Part shown: positions 36,285-44,679 of the stretch, piece after piece
Numbering within the stretch: position 1 is the first letter of the stretch
How the letters are laid out: each line of letters starts with the position of its first letter
DNA from: Hyphomicrobiales bacterium
GTDB lineage: Bacteria; Pseudomonadota; Alphaproteobacteria; Rhizobiales; Rhizobiaceae
Length of the DNA stretch: 64,000 nt
Assembly: GCA_021775415.1 (NCBI GenBank)
Contig: JAJFHV010000016.1
Span: 1-64,000 of the forward strand
Reading direction: 5' to 3'
The notes under the pieces: generated by a model
What the model was told of the DNA's origin: nothing
Seen by the model: only the letters and a program-made list of their open reading frames with translations
The model's database searches: none
Made by a program: the position numbers and the translations under genes

Positions 36285-37259
36285 ATGTCGAATTCTGCAC
36301 TTGTGCGCAAAACCTATCTTGGCCTTCGCAACACGCGGGACTGGCTTCTGGCCCAGTTGTTCTTCGCCGCAACCAGCGGTTTGAAATTCTTCCCGCCCGA
36401 TTCAGCAATTGAATTTTGGGGTAAGATTGGTCGCATGGCGGGCATGATGTTCCCGCGCACCAAACTGGCACGCAAAAATCTGAAGCTTGCATTTCCAGAA
36501 AAAGACGACACCGAAATCGAGCAAATCCTGCGGGACATGTGGACCAATCTTGGGCGTCTTGGAGCCGAATATGTTTATCTCGATCAGATATTTGATCTGG
36601 ATGAAGAAGATCAATCTCGTGGTCGTGTCGAAATTACCGGAAACGAAAATTTTGAGAAATTAAAGGCGCATGACGGGCCGGCAATTTGTTTTACGGGCCA
36701 CACAGGAAACTGGGAAATTCTACCCATTGCAGCGGCCGCTTATGGCCTCAACATCACCGCATTGTTTCGTCCACCCAACAACAAATACCTGGCAGAAAAA
36801 GTGCTCTCGGCACGAACAACAACAATGGGGCACTTGGTACCCTCCAAGGCGGGCGCATCATGGGCACTCGCCAATGTAATGGATGAAGGTGGTAAAGTCG
36901 GGGTTTTGGTAGACCAGTTCTTCGCGCGCGGTGTCCGGGTCGATTTTCTGGGCCGTGAAACCTTGGCCAATCCTTTGCTTGCGAAACTGGTACGCCAGTA
37001 TGATTGCCCAATATACCCGGCACGATGTGTTCGTTTACCAGGTAGCCGGTTTCGGATAGAAATCCAGCCCGCTCTCGAAATTCCACGTCTGGCGGACGGC
37101 ACAATTGATACAGATGTGTTGATTCAGAATGTGAACGACGTAGTCGCGGGGTGGGTTCGCGAACACCCAGAGCAGTGGCTTTGGCTACACAAGCGCTGGC
37201 GGCCCAAATTTATGGCTCAATGGCACGAACGAAGTGCAGCGAAAAAAACCGGGAATTGA
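36285..37259 (+). CDS. lpxXL: Lipid A very-long-chain acyltransferase
   Basis: The 324-residue protein belongs to the LpxL/HtrB acyltransferases: an N-terminal membrane segment, the catalytic H-x4-E motif in FTGHTGNWEI near residue 131, and the conserved EHPEQWLWLHKRW at the C-terminus. It should transfer the 27-hydroxyoctacosanoate from AcpXL to lipid A at the inner membrane. It is the last gene of the cluster in the canonical position, 33 bases after the dehydrogenase gene. Confidence 0.93.
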   Translation: MSNSALVRKTYLGLRNTRDWLLAQLFFAATSGLKFFPPDSAIEFWGKIGRMAGMMFPRTKLARKNLKLAFPEKDDTEIEQILRDMWTNLGRLGAEYVYLDQIFDLDEEDQSRGRVEITGNENFEKLKAHDGPAICFTGHTGNWEILPIAAAAYGLNITALFRPPNNKYLAEKVLSARTTTMGHLVPSKAGASWALANVMDEGGKVGVLVDQFFARGVRVDFLGRETLANPLLAKLVRQYDCPIYPARCVRLPGSRFRIEIQPALEIPRLADGTIDTDVLIQNVNDVVAGWVREHPEQWLWLHKRWRPKFMAQWHERSAAKKTGN

Positions 37260-37265
37260 TCGCTA

Positions 37266-37688
37266 TCAGTACGTTATACGGACCTTCATGTTCCTAAGAC
37301 CGGCACGGGCCGTCATGTTGAACAGAATTCGCGCATTGTCAGGGTGCAGCCGCACGCAACCGGCAGAGGCTGGACGCCCGAGGCGCTTGATCTGGTTCGT
37401 ACCATGAATGGCAAAATTTCCACTATAGAAGATCGAATAAGGCATCGGCGCATTATTATAACGGCTTGAACGGTGGTTTTTGGAAAGCCATTTTGCCCTC
37501 CAGGTTCCGGTGGGTGTAACTTTGCCGCGTCGCGCCGTCGAAACAGGCCAAACATATTTCAGCTGCCCATGCTGATAAACACTCATCTTTTGCTGAGAAA
37601 GATCAATGCGCGCCTCGATTGCAGCCGAATAGGCCGGAATGCTCATTAATCCAAATAAAATAGCAATTGCGAAAAGAAAAACTCTCAT
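37266..37688 (-). CDS. L,D-transpeptidase (YkuD domain)
   Basis: The 140-residue protein has a Sec signal peptide (about 22 residues ending AYSA) and a compact YkuD catalytic domain with the motif HGTNQ...SAGCVRL, where Cys is the nucleophile. It cross-links peptidoglycan or attaches outer-membrane proteins in the periplasm. It converges on lpxXL with 6 bases between stops. The short length means the catalytic domain is nearly all there is. Confidence 0.92.
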   Translation of the reverse strand: MRVFLFAIAILFGLMSIPAYSAAIEARIDLSQQKMSVYQHGQLKYVWPVSTARRGKVTPTGTWRAKWLSKNHRSSRYNNAPMPYSIFYSGNFAIHGTNQIKRLGRPASAGCVRLHPDNARILFNMTARAGLRNMKVRITY

Positions 37689-37943
37689 GCTTGCCTCCTG
37701 GGTATATACTTTTTCTACTGCCCTTCGGGAAAGCTTAGTTCAATGTGGGATGAATTTCCATCTTTCGAGGCGAGTTCACGTAAAATTCAAGGCTCATGCT
37801 TATTGCTGAAAGTTTGAGGCATTTGACATCGCACCATATTGCTTGTGCCAACCCGCTCCGTGATTTAGACCAATGTTCAATTCACATTGGGCGATATTGA
37901 CCAGAATACTGCAGCGACGAGCCCTTGCCAGGAAGGTGATCCA

Positions 37944-38765
37944 ATGAGTGTCAGTGCAAAAATCAAATCCCTAACACCACCTGACATCTCGGAGCGAAAG
38001 GGAAAAACACCCATCGTTTGCCTTGCAGCCTACACAACCCCGGTCGCCAGGATGATTGATGCTCACTGTGACCTGGTTTTGGTTGGAGATAGTGTTGGCA
38101 TGGTAATGCACGGCCTGCCCAATACGCTTGGCGTCACCATGGACATGATGGAAATGCACGGTAAAGCAGTTCGCCGAGGAATAAAGCAGGCTCTTATGGT
38201 TGTTGATATGCCGTTCGGTTCCTACGAGCAAAGCAAAGAACAGGCTTTTGAAAACGCCGCCCGATTGATGCGCACAACGGAATGTGGAGCGGTAAAACTT
38301 GAAGGTGGCCGGGCAATGGCGGAAACCATCGAGTTTTTGGTATCGCGCAGCATCCCGGTTATGGCGCATGTTGGTTTGACCCCCCAATCGGTAAACGTTT
38401 TCGGGGGATACAAAACCCAGGGTACCGGAAACGACGCCGATGGCATTTTCGATGATGCCAAAGCGGTGCAGGAAGCAGGCGCATTTTCTGTGGTCTGCGA
38501 AAAAATTCCAGATCCCCTCGCCCGCCGCATCACAAAAGAGCTGGAAATACCCACAATCGGCATTGGCGCATCCGTGCACTGTGACGGGCAAATTCTCGTC
38601 ATGGATGATCTGATGGGCATGTTCACCGAGTTTCGCCCAAAATTTGTAAAGCGCTATGCGCTTCTCGGTGAAAAGGTTGAAGAATGCGCTCGTCAATATG
38701 CCGAAGACGTTCGCGCACGACAGTTTCCAGCGCCCGAACATGTTTATGACTACGCTGGCGATTAG
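37944..38765 (+). CDS. panB: 3-methyl-2-oxobutanoate hydroxymethyltransferase
   Basis: The 273-residue protein is ketopantoate hydroxymethyltransferase, first step of pantothenate synthesis, using methylene-THF. Signatures are [21 protein letters not shown] and [21 protein letters not shown]. The ATG at 37944 has AGGAAGG at the right distance; an earlier in-frame ATG at 37887 adds 19 residues not typical of PanB. It overlaps no neighbour and precedes panC by 9 bases. CoA and phosphopantetheine, made from pantothenate, are needed by the acyl carrier protein system just upstream. Confidence 0.95.
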   Translation: MSVSAKIKSLTPPDISERKGKTPIVCLAAYTTPVARMIDAHCDLVLVGDSVGMVMHGLPNTLGVTMDMMEMHGKAVRRGIKQALMVVDMPFGSYEQSKEQAFENAARLMRTTECGAVKLEGGRAMAETIEFLVSRSIPVMAHVGLTPQSVNVFGGYKTQGTGNDADGIFDDAKAVQEAGAFSVVCEKIPDPLARRITKELEIPTIGIGASVHCDGQILVMDDLMGMFTEFRPKFVKRYALLGEKVEECARQYAEDVRARQFPAPEHVYDYAGD

Positions 38766-38774
38766 ATTACGAAA

Positions 38775-39632
38775 ATGACCATCAAGACCCTTCGAAACAT
38801 CGAAGAAATCAGATCGTGCGTAAATCGCTGGCGCTCAAAGGGCGCGCGCACCGCGCTGGTTCCAACAATGGGAGGACTTCACGAGGGCCATTTAAGCTTG
38901 GTACGCCATGCGCGCGGGGTTGCTGACCATGTGGTTGTCTCCCTGTTCGTCAACCCAACCCAGTTCAACAACAAGGCTGATTTGGAAAAATACCCACGCA
39001 ACGAAGAATCCGATCGCAGCAAACTGGCGGATCTGGATGTTGACGTACTTTTTGCACCTGATGCGGAAGAAATGTATCCCAAAGGCTTCACAACAGAAGT
39101 CACCGTGGCCGGTGCATCAGACATTTTGTGCGGCAAACACCGACCCGGTCATTTTGACGGGGTTGCAACAATCGTAACCAAACTGTTTTTGCAGACTGGT
39201 GCAGATGTTGCCTGTTTTGGTGAAAAGGACTTCCAGCAACTCTCACTGGTACGGCGACTGGTTCAAGATTTGAATATCCCGATTGAAATTGCCGGTGTCC
39301 CGACCGTTCGTGAAAAGGATGGACTAGCCATGTCTTCACGAAATGTCCGTTTAAGCGCAACGGCCCGAAAAACAGCGCCCAAACTTAACGCCACACTTGT
39401 CAAAGCCCGCAACGCAATATTAGAGGGTCAAAAAATTAGTGTGGTCTGCAAAACTGCAATAGCTTCTCTTGAAGAAGCAGGTTTTTCGAAAGTTGATTAC
39501 CTTGAACTGAGAGCAGAAGACGATCTCGACGAGTTAAAAACTCTTGACCGCCCTGCCCGGTTGCTCGCAGCAGCATGGATCGGGGATGTCCGCCTGATCG
39601 ACAACATTATTGCAAACAAGGTTCCGGATTAG
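38775..39632 (+). CDS. panC: Pantothenate synthetase
   Basis: The 285-residue enzyme joins pantoate and beta-alanine with ATP. VPTMGGLHEGHLSL (the HIGH-like motif), SLFVNPTQF and FGEKDFQQL are present as in all PanC proteins. The length is normal. It forms an operon with panB and its stop overlaps the end of the opposite-strand TerB-like gene by four bases. Confidence 0.96.
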   Translation: MTIKTLRNIEEIRSCVNRWRSKGARTALVPTMGGLHEGHLSLVRHARGVADHVVVSLFVNPTQFNNKADLEKYPRNEESDRSKLADLDVDVLFAPDAEEMYPKGFTTEVTVAGASDILCGKHRPGHFDGVATIVTKLFLQTGADVACFGEKDFQQLSLVRRLVQDLNIPIEIAGVPTVREKDGLAMSSRNVRLSATARKTAPKLNATLVKARNAILEGQKISVVCKTAIASLEEAGFSKVDYLELRAEDDLDELKTLDRPARLLAAAWIGDVRLIDNIIANKVPD

Positions 39633-40039
39633 AGTTCTATATCCAGCAACTCGGCAGTTCGACCAACCAGATTGACCTCAAATTCGTGAAATTCATTGTC
39701 GCTTAGAGAAATATCGCGCATGAACTCAACAATTTCACGTCTCTTTTCCTCGGGCATTTTTCTCACCAGATCAACAAAAGGTGCAAGTGTGTTTTCTGCT
39801 TGTGATGCGTCTTCAACTGCAGACTCAAACAATGAAAGCTCATCTGGACTTACATCGAAGTGCTTTTCAAGAATTCGGCGATAGAGCTCGACTTCCTCGG
39901 GTCGGATTCGACCGTCTACCTGGATAACACGATAAAGCAATACCGCTGTCGCGAGACGAGTGTCATCTCGTGAAATTTCAATTTTTTCACTCCCACCCGA
40001 ATTAAGCCGCCTGATAAGTTTTTCAGCGATTGAATACAT
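39629..40039 (-). CDS. TerB-family (tellurite resistance B-like) protein
   Basis: The 136-residue, acidic helical protein has the TerB pattern ATAVLLYRVIQVDGRIRPEEVELYRRILEKHF, with the metal-binding-like acidic residues after VDG. TerB-like domains occur in many stress or membrane-associated systems and often have no tellurite role. The gene is alone on this strand, its stop overlapping panC. Two copies of a GATTACCTG direct repeat lie just upstream. Confidence 0.8.
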   Translation of the reverse strand: MYSIAEKLIRRLNSGGSEKIEISRDDTRLATAVLLYRVIQVDGRIRPEEVELYRRILEKHFDVSPDELSLFESAVEDASQAENTLAPFVDLVRKMPEEKRREIVEFMRDISLSDNEFHEFEVNLVGRTAELLDIEL

Positions 40040-40064
40040 ATCCGCCCTCTGCTGTATTCTACTG

Positions 40065-40104
40065 GATTACCTGGCGTTATGTATGCACTCAACCAGATTA
40101 CCTG
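40065..40104. repeat. Pair of GATTACCTG direct repeats upstream of the TerB gene
   Basis: GATTACCTG occurs at 40065-40073 and again at 40096-40104, with similarity continuing downstream (CGTTAT/CGTAAT), a 31-base period close to three helix turns. On the minus strand this is a pair of CAGGTAATC sites 26 and 57 bases before the TerB start. It may be an activator or repressor site. Confidence 0.4.
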
Positions 40105-40171
40105 TCGTAATACACCTGAGTAAGGTGGCGGCATTAATTCTGCAAGCTAGACTTTATACTCATGAATACAA

Positions 40172-40369
40172 AAAGCCGGCCACTTATTAGTGACCGGCTT
40201 TAATGAACCTAAACACAACCTGGTTCAAAACTCTGCCCCGGTACGCAGTACCTGATCCGGGAAAAAGCGGCTTTGTCGGCCGCTTGGAGCTGTTTATAGG
40301 CCAATAGGGTAAACAGCCGGTTAGAATTGGGTTACCCGTTACTTAACAAGGGCGCTTTTTTGCCTCCAT
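40172..40369 (-). ncRNA. Candidate structured minus-strand transcript with short leader-like ORF and terminators
   Basis: Reading the minus strand from about 40369: an eight-codon ORF (MEAKKRPC, 40343-40369) is followed by a hairpin at 40289-40317 (stem GCTGTTTA/TAAACAGC). Next comes a terminator-like hairpin at 40266-40284 (AGCGGC/GCCGCT then TTTTC) and a final terminator at 40172-40201 (13-base stem with one mismatch, then TTTTTG). The ORF has no good ribosome site. No protein-coding gene of convincing kind lies between. The arrangement is what one expects of a small RNA or attenuated leader, but no known family is recognised and promoters are not identified. Confidence 0.4.
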
Positions 40370-40475
40370 TCCGGATTTTTTCGAAAACCAAATAGAAAAT
40401 GCTCAGCACCAGACTGCTGTTCAAAAAAATACACAAAATTCAATTTACCCTTTCAATTATCCAGATTTTAGGGTA

Positions 40476-40495
40476 ATATAAAGAAATCTTTATAT
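40476..40495. promoter_or_regulatory. AT-rich palindrome upstream of the homocysteine methyltransferase gene
   Basis: The sequence ATATAAAGAAATCTTTATAT is a 20-base dyad with one central mismatch. It is nearly identical in its core to the palindrome at 52569-52584 between metF and the THF methyltransferase gene. The shared site suggests one regulator for these methyl-transfer genes. It reminds me of SahR-like (ArsR-family) operators of methionine metabolism; I could not check this. It overlaps the first possible ATG (40494), supporting the later start. Confidence 0.6.
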
Positions 40496-40541
40496 GGTAA
40501 TATCATTGCAGAAAACTGATGACCCCACGAGGATGCGGAAA

Positions 40542-41552
40542 ATGAACAATCGCTTGGCCCAATTGATAGAGGAAAAAGGTGTGCTGCTTGCGGATGGAGC
40601 AACCGGCACCAACCTGTTTGCCATGGGCCTTGAAGCAGGTGCTGCGCCGGAACTTTGGAACGTGGACAGACCAGACAACATTCGCAAATTGCATCAAGGA
40701 TTTGTCGACGCAGGTTCCGATATTATCCTCACCAACTCCTTCGGCGGAACCAGTCACCGACTGAAGCTGCATCATGCAGATCACCGGGTGCATGAACTCA
40801 ACAAGCGGGCAGCTGAAATTGCGCGGGAAATTGCCGACGCTACCGACCATCCGGTAATTGTTGCGGGATCGGTCGGACCGACTGGTGAATTGATGGTTCC
40901 GCTTGGTGAATTAACCTTTGACCAGGCGGTACTCTCGTTTCGTGAACAGATGGATGGCCTGATTGCCGGTGGTGCCGATGTTCTGTGGATTGAAACCATG
41001 TCTTCACCGGAAGAAATTCAGGCAGCGGCTATGGCTGCAACTCAAACCGGGTTGGCATATGTGATCACCGCCTCTTTTGATACGGCCGGGCGCACTATGA
41101 TGGGTCTGCCCCCTGCGGAAGTTCCAGCGGTCGTTCAATCACCGGCAGACAAACCATTAGCCATTGGTGCGAATTGCGGCGTAGGTGCATCCGACCTTCT
41201 GGCTTCAATTCTCGATATAACGGAAGCGGATCCAAACGCTATTGTCATCGCAAAGGCAAACTGTGGCATCCCACAGATACAGGGCGACAAGGTTGTCTAT
41301 ACCGGTACGCCAGAGTTGATGCATGAATACACAAGACTGGCAATTGATTCAGGCGCAAAAATAGTCGGCGGCTGCTGCGGCACTTCCTGCGAGCATCTGG
41401 CTTTAATGCGCAAGGCAATTGATGACCACTCACCACGCCACCGGCCTGCACTTACACTGATTGAAGAAAAGATCGGGACGATGGTCAACAAACCGGCCGC
41501 CGCAAACGACGACATGCCAAAGCGGGAACGCAAGGGCCGAAGAAGGGCCTGA
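40542..41552 (+). CDS. Homocysteine S-methyltransferase family (betaine-homocysteine methyltransferase-like)
   Basis: The 336-residue protein is a Zn-dependent methyltransferase: LADGATGTNLF at the N-terminus, and the zinc cysteines in GANCGVG (about residue 211) and GGCCGTS (278-279). I chose the ATG at 40542 because GAGG lies at proper distance; an earlier in-frame ATG at 40494 overlaps the palindrome. The last residues (MPKRERKGRRRA) are unusually basic, like other enzymes of the corrinoid cluster. It probably makes methionine with a methyl donor such as glycine betaine or a related compound. Similar proteins are common in this kind of cluster. Confidence 0.85.
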   Translation: MNNRLAQLIEEKGVLLADGATGTNLFAMGLEAGAAPELWNVDRPDNIRKLHQGFVDAGSDIILTNSFGGTSHRLKLHHADHRVHELNKRAAEIAREIADATDHPVIVAGSVGPTGELMVPLGELTFDQAVLSFREQMDGLIAGGADVLWIETMSSPEEIQAAAMAATQTGLAYVITASFDTAGRTMMGLPPAEVPAVVQSPADKPLAIGANCGVGASDLLASILDITEADPNAIVIAKANCGIPQIQGDKVVYTGTPELMHEYTRLAIDSGAKIVGGCCGTSCEHLALMRKAIDDHSPRHRPALTLIEEKIGTMVNKPAAANDDMPKRERKGRRRA

Positions 41553-41597
41553 TCCGTAGCACCGGCCATACTCTCGTCGATATTTGTTTCCAATCAA

Positions 41598-41619
41598 CCT
41601 GACAGAAACAACTGTCAGG
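41598..41619 (+). promoter_or_regulatory. Hairpin covering part of a ribosome-binding site
   Basis: CCTGACAG-AAACAA-CTGTCAGG is an eight-base stem whose right arm includes the AGG of the AGGTGG ribosome site of the next gene (ATG at 41626). It could lower translation or end the upstream transcript, though no T-run follows. Confidence 0.4.
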
Positions 41620-41625
41620 TGGAAC

Positions 41626-42273
41626 ATGAAAAAAGCACTTCTTTCAATCGCAATGCTGCTGATACTCCTAACCTCGTATGAGAGCTACAGACTATGGGTT
41701 GCTCACGAAAAAACACCCGAACTCCTTGACCTGTACAAGCAAGAAAACCTGGCTTTGAAAGCAGCAGACCTGTCAAAGGATCAACTGGATATCATTCTTA
41801 AAGTAGAGGATCCGGGCTTCTATGATCACAATGGTCTGGACTTCACATCCCCTGGTCAGGGTATGACAACCATTACCCAGGGTCTGGCCAAATACATGTA
41901 TTTCGATAAATTTTATCCGGGCTTCGCAAAACTTGAGCAGAGTCTGATTGCCTGGCTGGTTCTCAACAGAAACTTCTCCAAACAACACCAACTCGACATC
42001 ATGTTGAACCACGCCTATCTGGGTCGCAATCACGAACAAAAAATTCGAGGGTTTGAGCAGGCAGCCTCGACATATTTTGGCAAGCCTTTCGCAGAATTGG
42101 GAGAACAGGAATTTTTAGGCCTGGTTGGCATGTTGATCGGGCCGGACAAGCGGCACCCCGAGAAAAACAAACAGCAATATGACAAACGCATAGCCCGCAT
42201 CACGAACATGCTTTCTGGCAAGTGCGCCCCCACAGGAGTGTACGATCCATTCTACGAAGCCTGTGAGCAGTGA
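41626..42273 (+). CDS. Transglycosylase-domain (GT51-like) protein
   Basis: The 215-residue protein has an N-terminal signal anchor (residues 4-22) and a GT51-like region with VEDPGFYDHNGLDF, a variant of the EDxxFxxHxG peptidoglycan glycosyltransferase motif, followed by TTITQGLAKYM and an HAYLGRNHEQKIRGFEQAASTYFGK segment. There is no transpeptidase domain, so the protein could polymerise glycan strands or be a degenerate homologue. The usual second Glu motif is not clear. The start has AGGTGG upstream. Confidence 0.72.
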   Translation: MKKALLSIAMLLILLTSYESYRLWVAHEKTPELLDLYKQENLALKAADLSKDQLDIILKVEDPGFYDHNGLDFTSPGQGMTTITQGLAKYMYFDKFYPGFAKLEQSLIAWLVLNRNFSKQHQLDIMLNHAYLGRNHEQKIRGFEQAASTYFGKPFAELGEQEFLGLVGMLIGPDKRHPEKNKQQYDKRIARITNMLSGKCAPTGVYDPFYEACEQ

Positions 42274-42280
42274 CTGAAGG

Positions 42281-42994
42281 CTAGGACCGGTAGGATTTCA
42301 TGTGAAATCGAACCTGAGCGTCGGTATTTCTATATTGGACACCAATCGGGCATGCATCTCGCGCCCGACAGCCAAGCTGCATGCATTTGGGATCACTGGT
42401 TGAATCGATGTGGGAAAAACAGGCTTTCACATCCAGGGCTTCGCCGGAAAATGCGCCGACTGGGCAAGCAGTCAGACAGGGCTTGTCAACGCATGTATCA
42501 CAAGGGTGCGTTAAGTCTCCCGACGCCTGCATCAGGCTCTGAACTTCATCGGCGAGCTCACCTTTCCCTTCGAACACCAAGACAGCACGAAACGCATGCC
42601 ACAGTCCGTATTCGGGGTGGATCAAAATTCCAAGCGGGGAAGGCCTGATCCCGCTGGCACGTTGTGCCAAGCGCTGAAACGGCCAGAACGGCTCGCCAAA
42701 TGGATAAAGCGCCCGGCAATTGTACTGCTCGGCAATCGTACCAATCACCCGCTCCGTCCATCGGTTGAGCGAATCAGCCAGCCCATCCTTGAATTCAGCT
42801 GATTTCGAAAATACAGCCCAGAGGTCCGGCCCGGCGTTACCCACCATAATGGCGGACTTGCCGCAAAGCGCTTCCTCGCCTGCCGGACAATCTTCTTTGG
42901 CGATTTCCAACACCCCAAAAACAATAAGTTTTTGATTGTCGAGCGCCTCGACCAACCCGGCTGCATTTGATCCAATTTCGCTTCGCTCAGACAT
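42281..42994 (-). CDS. 4Fe-4S ferredoxin-type protein, QueG-like C-terminal half
   Basis: The 237-residue protein carries two cysteine clusters for [4Fe-4S] centres: CDTCVDKPCLTACP and CMQLGCRARDACP. The arrangement resembles the iron-sulfur domain of epoxyqueuosine reductase and of corrinoid-reducing proteins. It follows the MttB gene on the same strand (110 bases apart), and I propose it may donate electrons for re-reducing cob(II)alamin, though this is inference. I chose the ATG at 42994 because the frame further upstream opens only with a TTG and lacks a good ribosome site. Confidence 0.72.
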   Translation of the reverse strand: MSERSEIGSNAAGLVEALDNQKLIVFGVLEIAKEDCPAGEEALCGKSAIMVGNAGPDLWAVFSKSAEFKDGLADSLNRWTERVIGTIAEQYNCRALYPFGEPFWPFQRLAQRASGIRPSPLGILIHPEYGLWHAFRAVLVFEGKGELADEVQSLMQASGDLTHPCDTCVDKPCLTACPVGAFSGEALDVKACFSHIDSTSDPKCMQLGCRARDACPIGVQYRNTDAQVRFHMKSYRS

Positions 42995-43104
42995 CAAGAG
43001 ACCTATTTGGACATCTTGCCATCTGAAGCAAGTTTCCAAACATTGTGGACGATCGTGTTGCCCACTTTTTCCCTGGCGCGTGTTTCCAGGGATCTGCTCT
43101 CACT

Positions 43105-44679
43105 TCAGGTGAAAGCGTCGGGCATGGAATCCTTCTTCTCCCGGATAAACTCTGTAAGCGCTTCATCAACCCCCTGATCAAGCGCTGGAGCCTCATAGGA
43201 TTCAAGCCAGGTGCGGGCGACTTTGTTGGCACGCTGATCATTGCGAAGCTCACCTTCAATCTCCCATTGTTCAAAGGAGTTGTTATCTGCAACATTCGAG
43301 GCAAAAAACGCTGTCTTGAAGTTGTTTTGAGTGTGGTCACAACCAAGATAGTGGCTACCGGGCCCAACTTCACGGATCGCTGACATCGCTTGACCGTTTT
43401 CACTCATGTCCACGCCTGCAGCAAACTTTTGTGCCGCTGCCAACTGATCACAATCCATGATGAACTTGTCATACGATGAAACCAGACCACCTTCCAACCA
43501 ACCGGCCGAATGCAGCATGAAGTTCACCCCGCCGGCCATGGCTGGCCACAATGTATTGGCACTTTCATAGGCAGCCTGCGCATCCGGCAATTTGGCACCC
43601 GTCAGAGAACCACCGGAACGGAATGGTAGATTATAGCGACGGGCAAATTGAGCGGCTCCCATCAAGACCTGTGCAGGCTCCGGTGTTCCAAAGGATGGCG
43701 CACCAGATTGCATGGAAATCGAAGTGGCAAACGTACCGAAAATCACCGGACTACCTGGCCGGCATAGCTGCGAGAACGCAACCGCGCTTGTAGCCTCACA
43801 AAGCACCTGGGTAAGCGTTCCGGCAACCGTCACCGGCGACATAGCACCACCAACGATGAATGGTGAAACGATCGAGGCCTGATTGGCGCGTGCATAGGTT
43901 TTCAACGCACCCAACATCGTACCATCGAGTGTCATCGGTGAATTACAGTTCACAAGGCTGACGAGAACACAATTCTGATCGACAAACTCTTCGCCAAACA
44001 GAATCTGTGCCATCTTGACGGTATCTTCCGCCCGCTCTGGTGCGGTAACCGATCCCATAAAGGGTTTGTCGGAGTATTTGATGTGGGAATAAACCATATC
44101 AAGGTGGCGCTTGTTAACCGCAATGTCACACGGTTCACACACCGTACCGCCTGAATGATGCATGGCAGGAGCCATATAGGCGAGTTTCACAAAATTCTGG
44201 AAATCCTCAATCGTCGCATATCGCCGCGCGCCATCAAGGTCGCGCACAAATGGTGGTCCGTAAACCGGTGCAAACACCGTCGTCTTTCCACCAATCTCAA
44301 CGGACCGTGCAGGATTTCGCGCATGTTGGGTAAAGCTCGAGGGCGCAGTTTTCATCAATTCGCGACACAGGCCCTTGGGGAGGTGAACCCGATCACCCTT
44401 CACGTCAGCACCGGCATCTTTCCACATTTTGAGCGCTTCCGCGTCGTCGGAATACACGACGCCAATCTCCTCCATCAGGATATCAGCATTATGTTCGATT
44501 ATCTCAACCGCTTCGGTGCTCAAAATATCAACAGGATCAAGCTGCCTGTGGATATAAGGAAGGCTGACCAAATTGACACCAGAACGCGCTTGTCGCCTTG
44601 CAGACGCGCCGCCGCTGGCTCCTCTGCGGCCACCCCGTCCGCCTTCTGCTTTGCCTGTTTTTTCCTCTGTGTCAGTCAT
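43105..44679 (-). CDS. MttB-family (trimethylamine methyltransferase superfamily) corrinoid methyltransferase
   Basis: The 524-residue protein belongs to the MttB superfamily, which moves a methyl group from a quaternary or tertiary amine to a cognate corrinoid protein. Segments such as SGGTVCEPCDIAVNKRHLDMVYSHIKYSDKPFMGSV and GSHYLGCDHTQNNFKTAFF are typical of non-pyrrolysine members; there is no in-frame TAG, so it is of the glycine-betaine (MtgB)-like type rather than a true TMA methylase. The N-terminal 30 residues are very rich in Gly, Arg and Ala. The start has AGGA eight bases upstream. Its corrinoid partner is encoded divergently at 44977. The actual substrate is unknown. After its TGA the same frame stays open for 33 further codons. 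Confidence 0.88.
   Translation of the reverse strand: MTDTEEKTGKAEGGRGGRRGASGGASARRQARSGVNLVSLPYIHRQLDPVDILSTEAVEIIEHNADILMEEIGVVYSDDAEALKMWKDAGADVKGDRVHLPKGLCRELMKTAPSSFTQHARNPARSVEIGGKTTVFAPVYGPPFVRDLDGARRYATIEDFQNFVKLAYMAPAMHHSGGTVCEPCDIAVNKRHLDMVYSHIKYSDKPFMGSVTAPERAEDTVKMAQILFGEEFVDQNCVLVSLVNCNSPMTLDGTMLGALKTYARANQASIVSPFIVGGAMSPVTVAGTLTQVLCEATSAVAFSQLCRPGSPVIFGTFATSISMQSGAPSFGTPEPAQVLMGAAQFARRYNLPFRSGGSLTGAKLPDAQAAYESANTLWPAMAGGVNFMLHSAGWLEGGLVSSYDKFIMDCDQLAAAQKFAAGVDMSENGQAMSAIREVGPGSHYLGCDHTQNNFKTAFFASNVADNNSFEQWEIEGELRNDQRANKVARTWLESYEAPALDQGVDEALTEFIREKKDSMPDAFT

Noticed and set aside
39629-40039. Tellurite resistance operon
   Set aside because: Only a single TerB-like gene is present with no terZADC partners, so no tellurite system is claimed.
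42987-43403. Minus-strand ORF overlapping the end of the MttB-like gene
   Set aside because: It is out of frame with the conserved methyltransferase sequence and has no family resemblance; it is a shadow.
43105-44679. Pyrrolysine-containing trimethylamine methyltransferase
   Set aside because: There is no in-frame TAG within the gene and no pyl genes are seen, so this is a non-pyrrolysine MttB homologue.
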